This document shows, piece by piece, positions 35,560 through 45,106 of a DNA stretch of 64,000 bases. The first letter of the stretch is position 1. The number at the start of each line of letters is the position of its first letter. Origin of the DNA: Hylemonella gracilis ATCC 19624 (lineage in GTDB: Bacteria > Pseudomonadota > Gammaproteobacteria > Burkholderiales > Burkholderiaceae_C); assembly GCF_000211835.1 (NCBI RefSeq), contig NZ_AEGR01000032.1, positions 1 through 64,000 on the forward strand. Direction: 5' to 3'. The translations under genes and the position numbers were made by a program. The notes below the pieces were generated by a model. The model was not told the DNA's origin and did no database searches. It was given only the letters and a program-made list of their open reading frames with translations.

Positions 35560-36819
35560 TCAGCTGGCGTGCGCCAGCATGGCCCGCAAAAGCACATCGG
35601 CACCGGCGGCCAGGTGCTCGGGCTGAGCATCCTCGATTTCGTTGTGACTGATGCCATCCTTGCAGGGCACGAAAATCATGCCCGAAGGCGCCACCGCGTT
35701 CAGATAGACTGCGTCGTGTCCAGCGCCACTGACGACGTCCATGTGCGGCAGGTTCAAGGCACGCGCCGCATCCCGCACGCTGTCCACGCAGTCGGGGTGG
35801 AACGCACAGGGTTTGAATTTGGTGACCTGCGCGATGTCGACCTCGCATTGGCACTGGGCGGCGGCCATTGCGAACGCTTCACGCATGCTGGCATCCATGC
35901 GGTCCAAGCCAGCCTGCGTCAAGTTGCGGAAATCCACCGAGAACCGGACACGACCCGGAATCACATTGCGTGAATTCGGTTCGGCCTGGATGAAACCCAC
36001 GGTGCCGCGCCCATGCGGCGCTTCCGCGAGCGCGATGCGGTTGACCGCGTCGATCATGCGGGCGGCGGCCAGCATTGCGTCGCGCCGCAGCGCCATCGGC
36101 GTGGGGCCCGCATGAGCATCCTGTCCGGTCACCACGACGTCGTACCACTGCTGGCCCAAGGCGCCCGTCACGATGCCGATGGGAAGATCCGCGTCTTCGA
36201 GCACGGGACCTTGCTCGATGTGCGCCTCGAAATAGGCGGCGTACATGCCGCCGCCAGGAACTTGTCCGCAGGGCTGCGGTCCCCGGTAGCCAATGCGCGT
36301 CAGCTCATTCCCCACCGTCTTGCCCTCGATGTCTGCCCGCTCGCGGATGAACTCCGGGGTGAACAGTCCCGCGAAGGCGCCCGAACCCATCATGACGGGT
36401 GTGAAACGCGAGCCCTCCTCGTTCGTCCAGAACACGACTTCCAGCGGGGCACGGGTGCGGAGCCCGTGATCGTTCAGTGTGCGCACGACTTCCAGTCCCG
36501 CCAGCACCCCGTAATTGCCGTCGAATTTGCCGCCCGAGGGCTGAGTGTCGATGTGACTACCGGTCGCGACCGCGGGCGCACTGGGATCCACCCCGGCGCG
36601 GCGGCCAAACACATTGCCGACCTCGTCAACTCGGACCTCCAAGCCAGCTTCACGGAACCAACGCACGACTTGGTCACGCCCCTGACGGTCTTCGTCCGTC
36701 AAAGCCAATCGGCGCACACCCCCACGGGGCGTGGCGCCGATGCGCGCCAGGTCCATCAGGGACGACCAAAGGCGATCTGGATTGATGCGAGGGAGTGTGA
36801 CAGCGGTGACGGAATTCAT
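35560..36819 (-). CDS. Zn-dependent amidase/carbamoylase (allantoate amidohydrolase type)
   Basis: M20-family metal hydrolase cleaving N-carbamoyl amino acids or allantoate. Binuclear-site motifs are seen: GSHIDTQPSGGKFDGNYG, NEEGSRF, EAHIEQGPVLE, the GHDA histidine, and GISHNE near the C-terminus. The ATG at 36819 (419 residues) is preferred to ATG 36879: the latter overlaps the -12 element of a sigma-54 promoter and would lie upstream of the transcript start. Neighbouring ureidoglycolate lyase favours allantoate as substrate, but N-carbamoyl-L-amino acids cannot be excluded. It is divergent from the peptide-type ABC operon. Confidence 0.87.
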   Translation of the reverse strand: MNSVTAVTLPRINPDRLWSSLMDLARIGATPRGGVRRLALTDEDRQGRDQVVRWFREAGLEVRVDEVGNVFGRRAGVDPSAPAVATGSHIDTQPSGGKFDGNYGVLAGLEVVRTLNDHGLRTRAPLEVVFWTNEEGSRFTPVMMGSGAFAGLFTPEFIRERADIEGKTVGNELTRIGYRGPQPCGQVPGGGMYAAYFEAHIEQGPVLEDADLPIGIVTGALGQQWYDVVVTGQDAHAGPTPMALRRDAMLAAARMIDAVNRIALAEAPHGRGTVGFIQAEPNSRNVIPGRVRFSVDFRNLTQAGLDRMDASMREAFAMAAAQCQCEVDIAQVTKFKPCAFHPDCVDSVRDAARALNLPHMDVVSGAGHDAVYLNAVAPSGMIFVPCKDGISHNEIEDAQPEHLAAGADVLLRAMLAHAS

Positions 36820-36878
36820 GGTGGTAACAAGGGCGTGCAGTGCACGAGAACCGACGGAATTGTTTTCAGATGGCCGCA

Positions 36879-36895
36879 TGCGAATAGCGTGCCAA
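36879..36895 (-). promoter_or_regulatory. Sigma-54 promoter of the Zn hydrolase gene
   Basis: The minus strand reads TTGGCACG-CTAT-TCGCA, matching the RpoN consensus YTGGCACG-N4-TTGCW with one mismatch and the exact GG-N10-GC spacing (GG at 36893-36892, GC at 36881-36880). Transcription would begin near 36868. Confidence 0.7.
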
Positions 36896-36896
36896 C

Positions 36897-36931
36897 TATC
36901 GATAAATTGACCATTGGTATCGATAATCGAT
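36897..36931. promoter_or_regulatory. TATCGATA palindromes between two divergent sigma-54 promoters
   Basis: TATCGATA occurs at 36897-36904 and 36918-36925, centres exactly 21 bp (two turns) apart, followed by ATCGAT at 36926-36931. The site lies in the 50-bp gap between the promoters, so one dimer-of-dimers could act on both transcripts. The protein is unknown; the nearby IclR regulator or a nitrogen regulator are candidates. Confidence 0.55.
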
Positions 36932-36946
36932 TTTCATGGACCGGTT

Positions 36947-36963
36947 TTGGCATGCGCTTTGCA
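36947..36963 (+). promoter_or_regulatory. Sigma-54 promoter of the peptide-type ABC operon
   Basis: TTGGCATG-CGCT-TTGCA matches the RpoN consensus with one mismatch and exact GG-N10-GC spacing (GG at 36949-36950, GC at 36961-36962). Transcription would begin near 36974, leaving a leader of about 33 nt that contains the GGAGG of the first gene. Confidence 0.75.
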
Positions 36964-37006
36964 TCCGGTGTCAGCACCCCTCAACCCGCTGACTTCTGGA
37001 GGTCGC

Positions 37007-38665
37007 ATGAGTCTTATCCCTTCCGCCGCGCGCCTGGCCTCGCTGGGCCTGGTCATGAGCGCAGCTCTGTCTTTGCTGCACAGCCCAGCCCAGGCTCAGG
37101 AGAAAGTGTTGCGCATAGCGATGACGGCCGCGGATATCCCGCGCACGCTTGGGCAACCTGACCAGGGTTTCGAGGGCAATCGTTTCACCGGCATCCCGAT
37201 CTATGACGCGCTGACGCAATGGGATCTGTCCAAGTCCGACGCACCGAGCGTGCTGCTGCCCGGCTTGGCGACCTCCTGGGCGGTCGACCAGAAAGACAAG
37301 ACCAAGTGGACGTTCAACCTGCGCGGCGGCGTCAAGTTCCACGATGGCTCGCCGTTCAACGCCGATGCCGTGGTCTGGAACGTGCAGAAGGTGCTCGACA
37401 AGGAAGCCGTTCATTTCGACGCCAGCCAAGTCGGCGTGACGGCCTCGCGCATGCCCACGCTGCGCAGCGCGCGCAAGGTCAATGACCTGACCGTGGAGCT
37501 GACCACCAGCGAACCGGACGCTTTCCTGCCGCTGAACCTGACCAATCTGTTCATGGCCTCGCCCGCCCACTGGCAAAAGAAATTCGATGCCGCCCAGGGA
37601 GCGACGCCGGCCGACAAGTCCAAGGCTGCCTGGACCGCCTTTGCCGCCGACCCGGCAGGTTCGGGTCCCTTCAAGGTCACGCGCTTCGTCGCGAGAGAGC
37701 GCCTGGAACTGGCGGCGAACAAGGGCTACTGGGATCCCAAGCGCACCCCCAAGATCGACAAGGTCGTGCTGATGCCCATGCCCGAGGCCAACGCGCGCAC
37801 GGCGGCGCTGCTGGGCGGTCAAGTGGATTGGATCGAGGCCCCCGCACCGGACGCCATGGCCCAAATCACCCAGCGTGGCTTCAAGATCTACAGCAACGCC
37901 CAGCCCCATGTCTGGCCCTGGCAGCTCTCCTTCGCCGAAGGTTCGCCCTGGCTGGACAAGCGTGTGCGCCAGGCCGCCAATCTGTGCGTGGACCGCGCCG
38001 GCCTCAAGCAACTGCTGGGCGGCATGATGGCTGAACCCAAGGGCGTGGTGCCTCCTGGACACCCGTGGTGGGGCAACCCGAAGTTCGACATCAAGTACGA
38101 CGTCAAGGGTGCCCAGGCCCTCATGACCCAGGCCGGTCACAGCGCGGCGAAGCCGCTCAAGGTCAAGGTGCAAATCTCCGCCTCCGGCTCAGGCCAGATG
38201 CAACCGCTGCCCATGAACGAGTTCGTGCAGCAATCCCTCAAGCAGTGCTATTTCGACGTGGAATTCGACGTCATCGAATGGAACACCTTGTTCACCAATT
38301 GGCGCAAGGGTGCGAAGGACCCCTCGGCCAACGGCGCCAACGCCGTGAACATCAGCTTCGCCGCGATGGACCCCTTCTTCGCGATGGTGCGCTTCGTCTC
38401 GACCAAGGCGTTCCCGCCCGTCTCCAACAACTGGGGCTACTACGGCAGCCCCGAGGTGGACAAGCTGGTGGCGGATGCCCGCAACAGCTTCGACGACAAG
38501 GCGCGTGACGCGGCCTTGGCCAAGCTGCACGCCCACATGGTCGAAGACCCGCCCTTCATCTACATCGCCCACGACGTCGGTCCACGCGCCATGTCGGCCA
38601 AGGTGAAGAACGTGGTGCAGCCGCGCAGCTGGTTCATCGACATCGCCACGATGACCATCGACTGA
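37007..38665 (+). CDS. ABC importer substrate-binding protein, family 5 (DppA-like)
   Basis: Periplasmic solute receptor of the dipeptide/oligopeptide/nickel class. A signal peptide spans residues 1-27, with cleavage after AQA. The mature protein has the family-5 pattern 'WTFNLRGGVKFHDGSPFNADAVVWN' and ends normally at 552 residues. GGAGG precedes the ATG at 37007. It heads an operon with two permeases, two ATPases and an amidase under a sigma-54 promoter, so the ligand may be an amide, ureide or short peptide used as nitrogen source rather than an ordinary dipeptide. Confidence 0.92.
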   Translation: MSLIPSAARLASLGLVMSAALSLLHSPAQAQEKVLRIAMTAADIPRTLGQPDQGFEGNRFTGIPIYDALTQWDLSKSDAPSVLLPGLATSWAVDQKDKTKWTFNLRGGVKFHDGSPFNADAVVWNVQKVLDKEAVHFDASQVGVTASRMPTLRSARKVNDLTVELTTSEPDAFLPLNLTNLFMASPAHWQKKFDAAQGATPADKSKAAWTAFAADPAGSGPFKVTRFVARERLELAANKGYWDPKRTPKIDKVVLMPMPEANARTAALLGGQVDWIEAPAPDAMAQITQRGFKIYSNAQPHVWPWQLSFAEGSPWLDKRVRQAANLCVDRAGLKQLLGGMMAEPKGVVPPGHPWWGNPKFDIKYDVKGAQALMTQAGHSAAKPLKVKVQISASGSGQMQPLPMNEFVQQSLKQCYFDVEFDVIEWNTLFTNWRKGAKDPSANGANAVNISFAAMDPFFAMVRFVSTKAFPPVSNNWGYYGSPEVDKLVADARNSFDDKARDAALAKLHAHMVEDPPFIYIAHDVGPRAMSAKVKNVVQPRSWFIDIATMTID

Positions 38666-38681
38666 TCGCGCGGCGCCTTTC

Positions 38682-39632
38682 ATGCTGGCCTACCTGCTCA
38701 AGCGCGTTCTCTACACCCTGCCCATCATGCTGGGCGTGGCGCTGGTCTGCTTCACCCTGGTGCATCTGGCGCCTGGCGACCCCTTGGTCTCCATCCTGCC
38801 GCCCGATGCATCGGCGGAGTTGCAGGCGCAATTGCGCGAGTTGTACGGATTCAACCGCTCCCTACCGGAGCAGTTCGGACTCTGGATCTGGCGCGCGCTG
38901 CATGGCGATCTGGGCACCTCCATCGCCAGCAGCCGTCCGGTGATCGATGAGGTGTTGCGCGCGGTGACCAACACGCTGCGGCTGGCCATGGTGGCCACGC
39001 TGATCGGTTTCCTGCTGGGTGGCCTGTTCGGTTTCGTCGCCGGGTATTTCCGCAACTCCCTGCTGGACCGCGCCGCTTCGCTGCTGTCGGTGCTGGGCGT
39101 GAGCGTGCCCCATTACTGGCTGGGCATGGTGATGGTGATCGTGTTCTCCAGCCTGCTGATGTGGCTGCCAGCCACGGGCGCCGGCACCAGCGGTTCGGAC
39201 CAATGGGCCTGGGACTGGGAGCACATCCAGTTCATGCTGCTGCCGGCGTTGACCATGTCGGTCATCCCCATGGGCATCATCGCGCGCACGGTGCGCGCGC
39301 TGGTGGCCGAACTGTTGGAGCAGGAGTTCATCGTCGGCCTGCGCGCCAAGGGCTTGACCCAGTTCGGCATCTTCCGCCACGTCGTCAAGAACGCCGCCCC
39401 CACCGCGCTGGCGGTGATGGGCCTGCAACTGGGCTATCTGCTGGGCGGCTCCATCCTGATCGAGACCGTCTTTTCCTGGCCAGGCACGGGCTTCTTGCTC
39501 AACTCGGCCATCTTCCAGCGCGACCTGCCCCTGCTGCAAGGCACCATCCTCGTGCTGGCCCTGTTCTTTGTCATCCTCAACCTGCTGGTGGACATGCTGC
39601 AAACGCTGCTGGATCCCCGCATCGCACGCTGA
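38682..39632 (+). CDS. ABC importer permease (DppB-like)
   Basis: Inner-membrane permease with six predicted helices and the usual large periplasmic loop after helix 1. The N-terminal sequence 'MLAYLLKRVLYTLPIMLGV' is typical of DppB/OppB. The EAA-type coupling loop reads 'EQEFIVGLRAKGLTQFGIFRHVVKNA'-like (near residue 210). At 316 residues it has normal size. It starts 16 bp after the receptor gene and its stop shares bases with the next start (TGATG). Confidence 0.93.
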   Translation: MLAYLLKRVLYTLPIMLGVALVCFTLVHLAPGDPLVSILPPDASAELQAQLRELYGFNRSLPEQFGLWIWRALHGDLGTSIASSRPVIDEVLRAVTNTLRLAMVATLIGFLLGGLFGFVAGYFRNSLLDRAASLLSVLGVSVPHYWLGMVMVIVFSSLLMWLPATGAGTSGSDQWAWDWEHIQFMLLPALTMSVIPMGIIARTVRALVAELLEQEFIVGLRAKGLTQFGIFRHVVKNAAPTALAVMGLQLGYLLGGSILIETVFSWPGTGFLLNSAIFQRDLPLLQGTILVLALFFVILNLLVDMLQTLLDPRIAR

Positions 39633-40531
39633 TGAACGCACAGAGCCCCACCTTGGCGTCTCCCGGCACGGGGTCCTTACCCGCCAGCCGCTCACCTGGC
39701 TACTGGACCTCGGTCGCGCGGCGTTTCCGGCGCGACCCGGTCGCCGTCGGCGCGGCCATCGTGGTGCTGCTGCTGGTCTTGATCGCCCTCTTCGGCCCCT
39801 GGATTGCGCCAGCCGACCCTTACGCCGCCTCGATGCTCAAGCGCCTGCGCCCCGTCGGGACCGAAGGCTTTCCGCTGGGCAGTGACGAACTGGGGCGTGA
39901 CCTGTTGTCGCGCCTGATCGTGGGCACCCGGCTGTCGCTGTTCATGGGCATCACCCCGGTGATCTGCGCTTTCCTGATCGGCGCCACCCTGGGCATCGTC
40001 GCGGGTTACGCGGGCGGTTTCGCCAACACCGCCATCATGCGCACGGTGGACGTTTTCTACGCGTTCCCGTCGGTGTTGCTGGCCATCGCGCTGTCGGGCA
40101 CCCTGGGAGCGGGCATCCTGAACTCCCTGATTTCCCTGACCATCGTCTTCATCCCGCAGATCGCGCGGGTGGCCGAGGCAGTGACCACCCAGGTGCGGGG
40201 GCGCGACTACGTGGAGGCCGCCCGAGCCTCGGGTGCGAACGCCTTCACCATCGTGCGCGTGCATGTGCTGGGCAATGTGCTGGGCCCCATCTTCGTTTAC
40301 GCCACCAGCCTGGTCGCGGTCTCGATGATCCTGGCCTCGGGTCTGTCCTTCCTCGGCCTGGGCGTCAAGCCGCCCGAACCCGAATGGGGCCTCATGCTCA
40401 ACACCTTGCGCACGGCCATCTACACCCAACCGCTGGTGGCCGCCTTGCCGGGCGTGATGATCTTCATCACCTCGATCTCCTTCAACCTGCTGTCCGACGG
40501 CCTGCGCGCGGCCATGGACAACAAGGGGTGA
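39632..40531 (+). CDS. ABC importer permease (DppC-like)
   Basis: Second inner-membrane permease, 299 residues, with a long cytoplasmic N-terminus and six helices. The conserved '[21 protein letters not shown]' follows helix 1, and the coupling loop contains '[23 protein letters not shown]'. The ATG at 39632 overlaps the DppB stop; the longer upstream frame only shadows that gene. It forms the membrane pore with the previous gene product. Confidence 0.93.
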   Translation: MNAQSPTLASPGTGSLPASRSPGYWTSVARRFRRDPVAVGAAIVVLLLVLIALFGPWIAPADPYAASMLKRLRPVGTEGFPLGSDELGRDLLSRLIVGTRLSLFMGITPVICAFLIGATLGIVAGYAGGFANTAIMRTVDVFYAFPSVLLAIALSGTLGAGILNSLISLTIVFIPQIARVAEAVTTQVRGRDYVEAARASGANAFTIVRVHVLGNVLGPIFVYATSLVAVSMILASGLSFLGLGVKPPEPEWGLMLNTLRTAIYTQPLVAALPGVMIFITSISFNLLSDGLRAAMDNKG

Positions 40532-40535
40532 CACC

Positions 40536-41579
40536 GTGACCGAGTTGCTGACTCCCCTGGCCGACGTGGGCGGTCCCGCGCAACCGCTGCTCACCATCCG
40601 CGGCCTGCAGAAACACTTTCCGCTCAAGAAGGGCCCCCTCGGCGGTGGTGGTGGCCTGGTGCGTGCCGTCGATGGCATCGACTTCGAGGTCCTCAAGGGC
40701 GAGACCCTGGGCGTGGTCGGTGAATCGGGCTGCGGCAAGTCCACCACGGCACGGCTGATGATGCAACTGATCGCGCCCACCGCCGGCGAGGTCGTGTTCG
40801 ATGGCCGCGTGGTTGGCACACGGGATCTGCCGCTGAAGGAGTTCCGCCGCCAGGTGCAGATGGTGTTCCAGGACAGCTACGCCTCGCTCAACCCGCGCCT
40901 GACCATCGAGGACTCGATCGCCTTCGGTCCCCAGGTGCATGGCCTGGACGCCCGGCAATCCGTGGCGCGCGCGCGCGACTTGCTGGCGCGGGTCGGCCTG
41001 GAGCCGAGCCGTTTCGCCGAACGTTACCCGCACGAACTCTCGGGGGGCCAGCGTCAGCGGGTCAACATCGCCCGCGCGCTGGCGCTGCAGCCGCGCATGG
41101 TCATCCTCGACGAGGCCGTATCGGCGCTGGACAAGTCGGTGGAAGCCCAGGTCATCAACCTGCTGCAGGACCTCAAGGCCGAGTTTGGCCTGACCTACCT
41201 TTTCATCAGCCATGACCTCCATGTGGTGCGCTACATCAGCGACCGCGTCATGGTGATGTACCTCGGCCAGGTGGCCGAGATCGGCGCGGCCGACCGGCTC
41301 TACGAGCAAGCGGCGCACCCCTACACCCGGGCGCTGCTTTCGTCCATGCCCGCCATGGACCCGGACCACCGCACCGAAACGGCGCCCCTGGCCGGCGACC
41401 CGCCCAACCCCATCAACCCGCCGAGCGGCTGCCGCTTTCATCCACGTTGCCCTCAGGCGGCGCCGGTATGCGCCGAGCGCGCGCCGCAGCTCAGACCCGT
41501 CTCGCCCCTGCAGCGCGTCAGTTGCCTGATCCACGAGACCGGCAGCGGCCATCCCCTCGCCTTGACGCAAGCCGCCTGA
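40536..41579 (+). CDS. ABC importer ATPase (DppF/OppF-like)
   Basis: ATP-hydrolysing subunit of 347 residues. Walker A is GESGCGKST, the signature LSGGQRQR, and Walker B is followed by DEAVSALD. The C-terminal oligopeptide-type domain contains the cysteine-rich '[15 protein letters not shown]' that binds an iron-sulfur or zinc centre in homologues. The GTG at 40536 has AGGGG upstream. It pairs with the next ATPase. Confidence 0.93.
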   Translation: MTELLTPLADVGGPAQPLLTIRGLQKHFPLKKGPLGGGGGLVRAVDGIDFEVLKGETLGVVGESGCGKSTTARLMMQLIAPTAGEVVFDGRVVGTRDLPLKEFRRQVQMVFQDSYASLNPRLTIEDSIAFGPQVHGLDARQSVARARDLLARVGLEPSRFAERYPHELSGGQRQRVNIARALALQPRMVILDEAVSALDKSVEAQVINLLQDLKAEFGLTYLFISHDLHVVRYISDRVMVMYLGQVAEIGAADRLYEQAAHPYTRALLSSMPAMDPDHRTETAPLAGDPPNPINPPSGCRFHPRCPQAAPVCAERAPQLRPVSPLQRVSCLIHETGSGHPLALTQAA

Positions 41580-41584
41580 GCAAC

Positions 41585-42580
41585 ATGATCCACACCAACG
41601 CCACCGACGAGCCACTGGTCCGCCTGCGCGACCTGGGCGTGACCTTCACCGGCGGCCGCAAGCCTGTGCGCGCCGTCAGCGGCGTCAGCCTGGACCTGCG
41701 GCGCGGCGAAGTGCTGGCGCTGATCGGTGAATCCGGCTCGGGCAAGAGCGTGACCCTGCGCACCTTGCTGCGCCTGCACCCCGAGCGCCGCACCACCCTG
41801 GCCGGCGAAGTGCGCGTGGCTGGCCGTGACGTGCTGGCGATGTCGGGTCGCGCGCTGGCGGACTACCGGGGCAAAGTGGTCTCCATGATCTTCCAGGAAC
41901 CGCTGCTGGCCCTGGACCCGGTGTACTCGGTGGGCGCCCAGATCGTCGAGTCGATCCGCCGACACGATGGGGTTGACGCCGCGACCGCCCGTCAGCGGGC
42001 GCTGGCGCTGTTCGAACGCGTGCGCATCCCCAGCCCGGAACGGCGTCTGGCGGCCTACCCGCATGAAATGTCCGGCGGCATGCGCCAGCGCGCCATGATC
42101 GCCCTGGCCCTGGCCTGCGAACCGCAACTGCTGCTGGCCGACGAGCCCACCACGGCCCTGGATGCCACGGTGCAGATCCAGATTCTGCTGCTGCTGCGCG
42201 AGCTGCAACGCGAGCTGGGCCTGTCCATCATCTTCGTCACGCACGACATCGGCGCTGCTGTCGAGGTGGCCGACCGCATCGCCGTGATGTACGCGGGGCG
42301 CATCGTCGAGGAAGGAACGGCGCGGGAGTTGATCCGCACGCCGCGCCACCCCTACACCCGCGCCCTGCTGCAGGGACGCGCGCATGGCGCGATGCAAAAG
42401 GGCGTGGCGTTGCAGACCATCCCCGGAGCCCCACCCGACCTGAGCGCGCCGCCGCCCGGTTGCGCCTTCGCCGAACGCTGCGCGCACGCCACCGAGACCT
42501 GCCGTTCCCAATTGCCGCCCGTCGAAGAGCCCAGCCCCGGCCACCGCGTGCGCTGCCTGCGCCTGCACGAGATTTCCTGA
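41585..42580 (+). CDS. ABC importer ATPase (DppD/OppD-like)
   Basis: Second ATPase, 331 residues. Walker A is GESGSGKSV, the signature MSGGMRQR, and Walker [12 protein letters not shown]. The C-terminal '[15 protein letters not shown]' cysteine motif is present. The ATG at 41585 is 5 bp after the stop of the partner ATPase; the longer frame upstream shadows that gene. The two ATPases form a heterodimer under the permeases. Confidence 0.93.
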   Translation: MIHTNATDEPLVRLRDLGVTFTGGRKPVRAVSGVSLDLRRGEVLALIGESGSGKSVTLRTLLRLHPERRTTLAGEVRVAGRDVLAMSGRALADYRGKVVSMIFQEPLLALDPVYSVGAQIVESIRRHDGVDAATARQRALALFERVRIPSPERRLAAYPHEMSGGMRQRAMIALALACEPQLLLADEPTTALDATVQIQILLLLRELQRELGLSIIFVTHDIGAAVEVADRIAVMYAGRIVEEGTARELIRTPRHPYTRALLQGRAHGAMQKGVALQTIPGAPPDLSAPPPGCAFAERCAHATETCRSQLPPVEEPSPGHRVRCLRLHEIS

Positions 42581-42605
42581 CCGTTTTTTTCCGACAACCC
42601 CGGCC

Positions 42606-43793
42606 ATGCCCCTGAACGACCCGTCTCACGCTTTTGTCCCCTACCCCGACGTTCCCGTCGCCCACGCATCCACTGGCCCGCTGGCCGGCCTGTCCTTCGG
42701 CGTCAAGGATTTGTTCGACGTGGCCGGGTATCCCACGGGCGGCGGCAACCCCATCGTGCTGGCCCTGTCGGGCCTCAAAACCCGGACTGCGCCCACGGTG
42801 CAGAAGTTGCTGGACGCGGGCGCGCGCTTCGCGGGCAAGACCGTCACCGACGAGCTCGCGTTCTCGATGAACGGCAACAACGCCCATTTCGGCGCGCCGA
42901 TCAATGGCGCGGCACCGGATCGCATCACCGGAGGCTCCTCCTCGGGCTCGGCCTCGGCGGTCTCATCGCGGCTGTGCGACTTCGCGCTGGGCACCGACAC
43001 CGGCGGCTCGGTGCGCGCACCGGCCAACCACTGTGGCCTGTACGGCATCCGCCCCACGCATGGCCGCGTCAGCCTGGAGGGCGCGCTGGACCTCGCGCCC
43101 AGCCAGGACACCTGCGGCTGGTTCGCGCGCGACGTGATGACCTTCGCACGCGTGGCCGACGTGCTGCTGGATACCGACCCGCAGCCGCTGCCGGCGCGTG
43201 TGCGCCTGCTCAGGCCCACCGATGTTTGGGCCTTGCTGGTACCGGAAGTCACCGCCGCGCTCAGCCCCGCCGTGCAGCGCGTGGAGACACTGCTCGGTAC
43301 GTGCAGCCCTGTCCACGCCGTGCTGGACAGTTTTGACGCCATGTACTGGAGCTTTCGCCACATCCAGGGCCGTGAAGCCTGGACGACCGACGGCCCGCTG
43401 ATCGAACGTTACGCACCGCCGCTGGGCCCGGGCGTGGCGGAACGTTTTGCCTGGGCGCGCGAAGTGACGGACGCGCAGGTGCAGGCCGCCACCACCTTCC
43501 GCACGCGTTTCCGCCAGCACCTGACGCAACTGCTGGGCAACGATGCCGTGCTGCTGATGCCCACCATGCCCGACATCGCGCCGCTGCGCAGCACCTCCGA
43601 ATCGGCGCTGGAGGACTACCGCAACCGCGCCATCCAGATGCTGTGCATTGCCGGCCTCGCAGGCTTTCCCCAACTCTCGATGCCGCTGGCGCAACGCGAG
43701 GGGGCGCCGCTGGGCTTGTCGTTGTTGGGGCCTGCGGGCAGTGACCGTGCGCTCATCGCGCTGGCCGAACGCATCGCCAGCGGGGCGCGTTGA
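42606..43793 (+). CDS. Amidase-signature family hydrolase (AMI1-like)
   Basis: Cytoplasmic Ser-cisSer-Lys amidase of 395 residues. The catalytic lysine is in FGVKDLFDVAGYPTGGGNP, the cis-serine in GGSSSGSASAV and the nucleophile in GTDTGGSVRAPA. The FDVAGY-TGGGNP segment and short length resemble the indole-acetamide hydrolase AMI1 subgroup, but substrate prediction is not safe. As the last gene of the importer operon (25 bp gap) it probably deaminates the imported compound. No Shine-Dalgarno sequence is visible. It is convergent with allA, stops 8 bp apart. Confidence 0.88.
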   Translation: MPLNDPSHAFVPYPDVPVAHASTGPLAGLSFGVKDLFDVAGYPTGGGNPIVLALSGLKTRTAPTVQKLLDAGARFAGKTVTDELAFSMNGNNAHFGAPINGAAPDRITGGSSSGSASAVSSRLCDFALGTDTGGSVRAPANHCGLYGIRPTHGRVSLEGALDLAPSQDTCGWFARDVMTFARVADVLLDTDPQPLPARVRLLRPTDVWALLVPEVTAALSPAVQRVETLLGTCSPVHAVLDSFDAMYWSFRHIQGREAWTTDGPLIERYAPPLGPGVAERFAWAREVTDAQVQAATTFRTRFRQHLTQLLGNDAVLLMPTMPDIAPLRSTSESALEDYRNRAIQMLCIAGLAGFPQLSMPLAQREGAPLGLSLLGPAGSDRALIALAERIASGAR

Positions 43794-43800
43794 ACCGACT

Positions 43801-44310
43801 CTAGCGGGACGGCAAGTCCAGGCTGAGCAGCACGGGCTGCGGCAAGGTGGACTCCTCGCAGTCCACAGCGTCGGCCGCGCGCTCGATGACCGCGAAATCA
43901 CCAGCGTCCACCGCCAGCAGCGCGTGGTGCCAGACACCGGGCGCCAGCATGACACCCTGCATCCCATCCGTGACGAAGGCACGCAGGTCTTGCGCGCGAG
44001 GGAACGCGCCCGCGGTGGCGACGACGATCACGAAGCGTCGCACACCGAGCGGAATGAAACTCTGACTGCCCAAGGCGTGGCGTTCCAGCACCGTGAGCGT
44101 CTGCGGAAATGAACGGGCCTGGGCACGGAACAGGGACAGGGACGCCCGACCGTCCAGCGCGTGCAGTTGCAGGTCAGGCGCGAGCTCGAAGCGTCGCGCG
44201 CTGCCGGCATTGATGACCCGGCCCGGTCCGCCCGGTGGCTGGATCACAACACCAAAGGGCTCGAAGGCCGGCGCCGTCAGAGGCAAGGGGCTCAGCGGAA
44301 CCGGTTTCAA
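43801..44310 (-). CDS. allA: AllA, ureidoglycolate lyase
   Basis: Cupin-fold enzyme splitting ureidoglycolate to glyoxylate and urea, the end of allantoin breakdown. Recognised by the N-terminal 'FEPFGVVIQPPG', 'VINAGSARRFEL', 'SQSFIPLG' and 'GVWHHALLAVD' segments. Its 169 residues match the family (about 160). It starts 19 bp after gltL on the same strand and so is probably the last gene of the amino-acid importer operon, an unusual partner. With the allantoate-type hydrolase nearby it would complete allantoate use. Confidence 0.88.
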   Translation of the reverse strand: MKPVPLSPLPLTAPAFEPFGVVIQPPGGPGRVINAGSARRFELAPDLQLHALDGRASLSLFRAQARSFPQTLTVLERHALGSQSFIPLGVRRFVIVVATAGAFPRAQDLRAFVTDGMQGVMLAPGVWHHALLAVDAGDFAVIERAADAVDCEESTLPQPVLLSLDLPSR

Positions 44311-44329
44311 GCGTCAGTGCACCCAGAAC

Positions 44330-45079
44330 TCAGTGCGCCAGGATCTTGTTGAGGAAGTCCTTGGTGCGCGGCTGACGCGCCTCAAGGTTGCCGAAGAAGT
44401 CGTCCTTGGAACAATCTTCCAGGATGCGGCCGCCAACGTCGATGAAGATCACACGGCTGGCGACCTTGCGGGCGAAGCCCATTTCATGCGTGACCACCAT
44501 CATGGTCATGCCTTCCTTGGCGAGATTGACCATCACGTCCAGCACCTCGCCCACCATCTCGGGGTCCAGCGCCGAGGTCGGCTCGTCGAACAGCATGACG
44601 ATCGGGTCCATGGACAGCGCACGCGCGATCGCAACGCGCTGTTGCTGGCCGCCGGAGAGCTGGCCCGGGAACTTGTCCTTGTGCGCCATCAGGCCCACGC
44701 GGTCCAGCATCTTCAGGCCGCGGGCCTTGGCTTCGTCCAAGCTGCGGCCCAGCACCTTCACCTGCGCGATGGTCAGGTTTTCCGTCACCGACAAATGCGG
44801 GAACAGCTCAAAGTGCTGGAACACCATGCCGACACGGCTGCGCAGCTTCGGCAGGTTGGTCTTGGGGTCGTGCAGCGGCACGCCGTCCACGAAGATTTCG
44901 CCCTGCTGGAAGGGCTCGAGCGCGTTCACGGTCTTGATCAGCGTGGACTTGCCGGAGCCCGAGGGACCGCACACCACGACCACGTCACCCTTGTTGATGC
45001 TGACCGAGCAATGGTTGAGCACCTGCACCGGGCCGTACCACTTGGACACTTCCTTGATTTCGATCATGGGCTGGGACAT
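44330..45079 (-). CDS. gltL: GltL, glutamate/aspartate-type ABC importer ATPase
   Basis: ATPase of a polar amino-acid importer, 249 residues. Walker A is GPSGSGKST, signature [15 protein letters not shown], Walker [12 protein letters not shown]. The N-terminus '[18 protein letters not shown]' (after MSQP) is typical of GltL/GlnQ. It lies 27 bp after the second permease. Regulation is probably from the sigma-54 promoter upstream of gltI. Confidence 0.93.
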   Translation of the reverse strand: MSQPMIEIKEVSKWYGPVQVLNHCSVSINKGDVVVVCGPSGSGKSTLIKTVNALEPFQQGEIFVDGVPLHDPKTNLPKLRSRVGMVFQHFELFPHLSVTENLTIAQVKVLGRSLDEAKARGLKMLDRVGLMAHKDKFPGQLSGGQQQRVAIARALSMDPIVMLFDEPTSALDPEMVGEVLDVMVNLAKEGMTMMVVTHEMGFARKVASRVIFIDVGGRILEDCSKDDFFGNLEARQPRTKDFLNKILAH

Positions 45080-45106
45080 GGATGAAAAACTCCGACGAAA
45101 CTGTGT

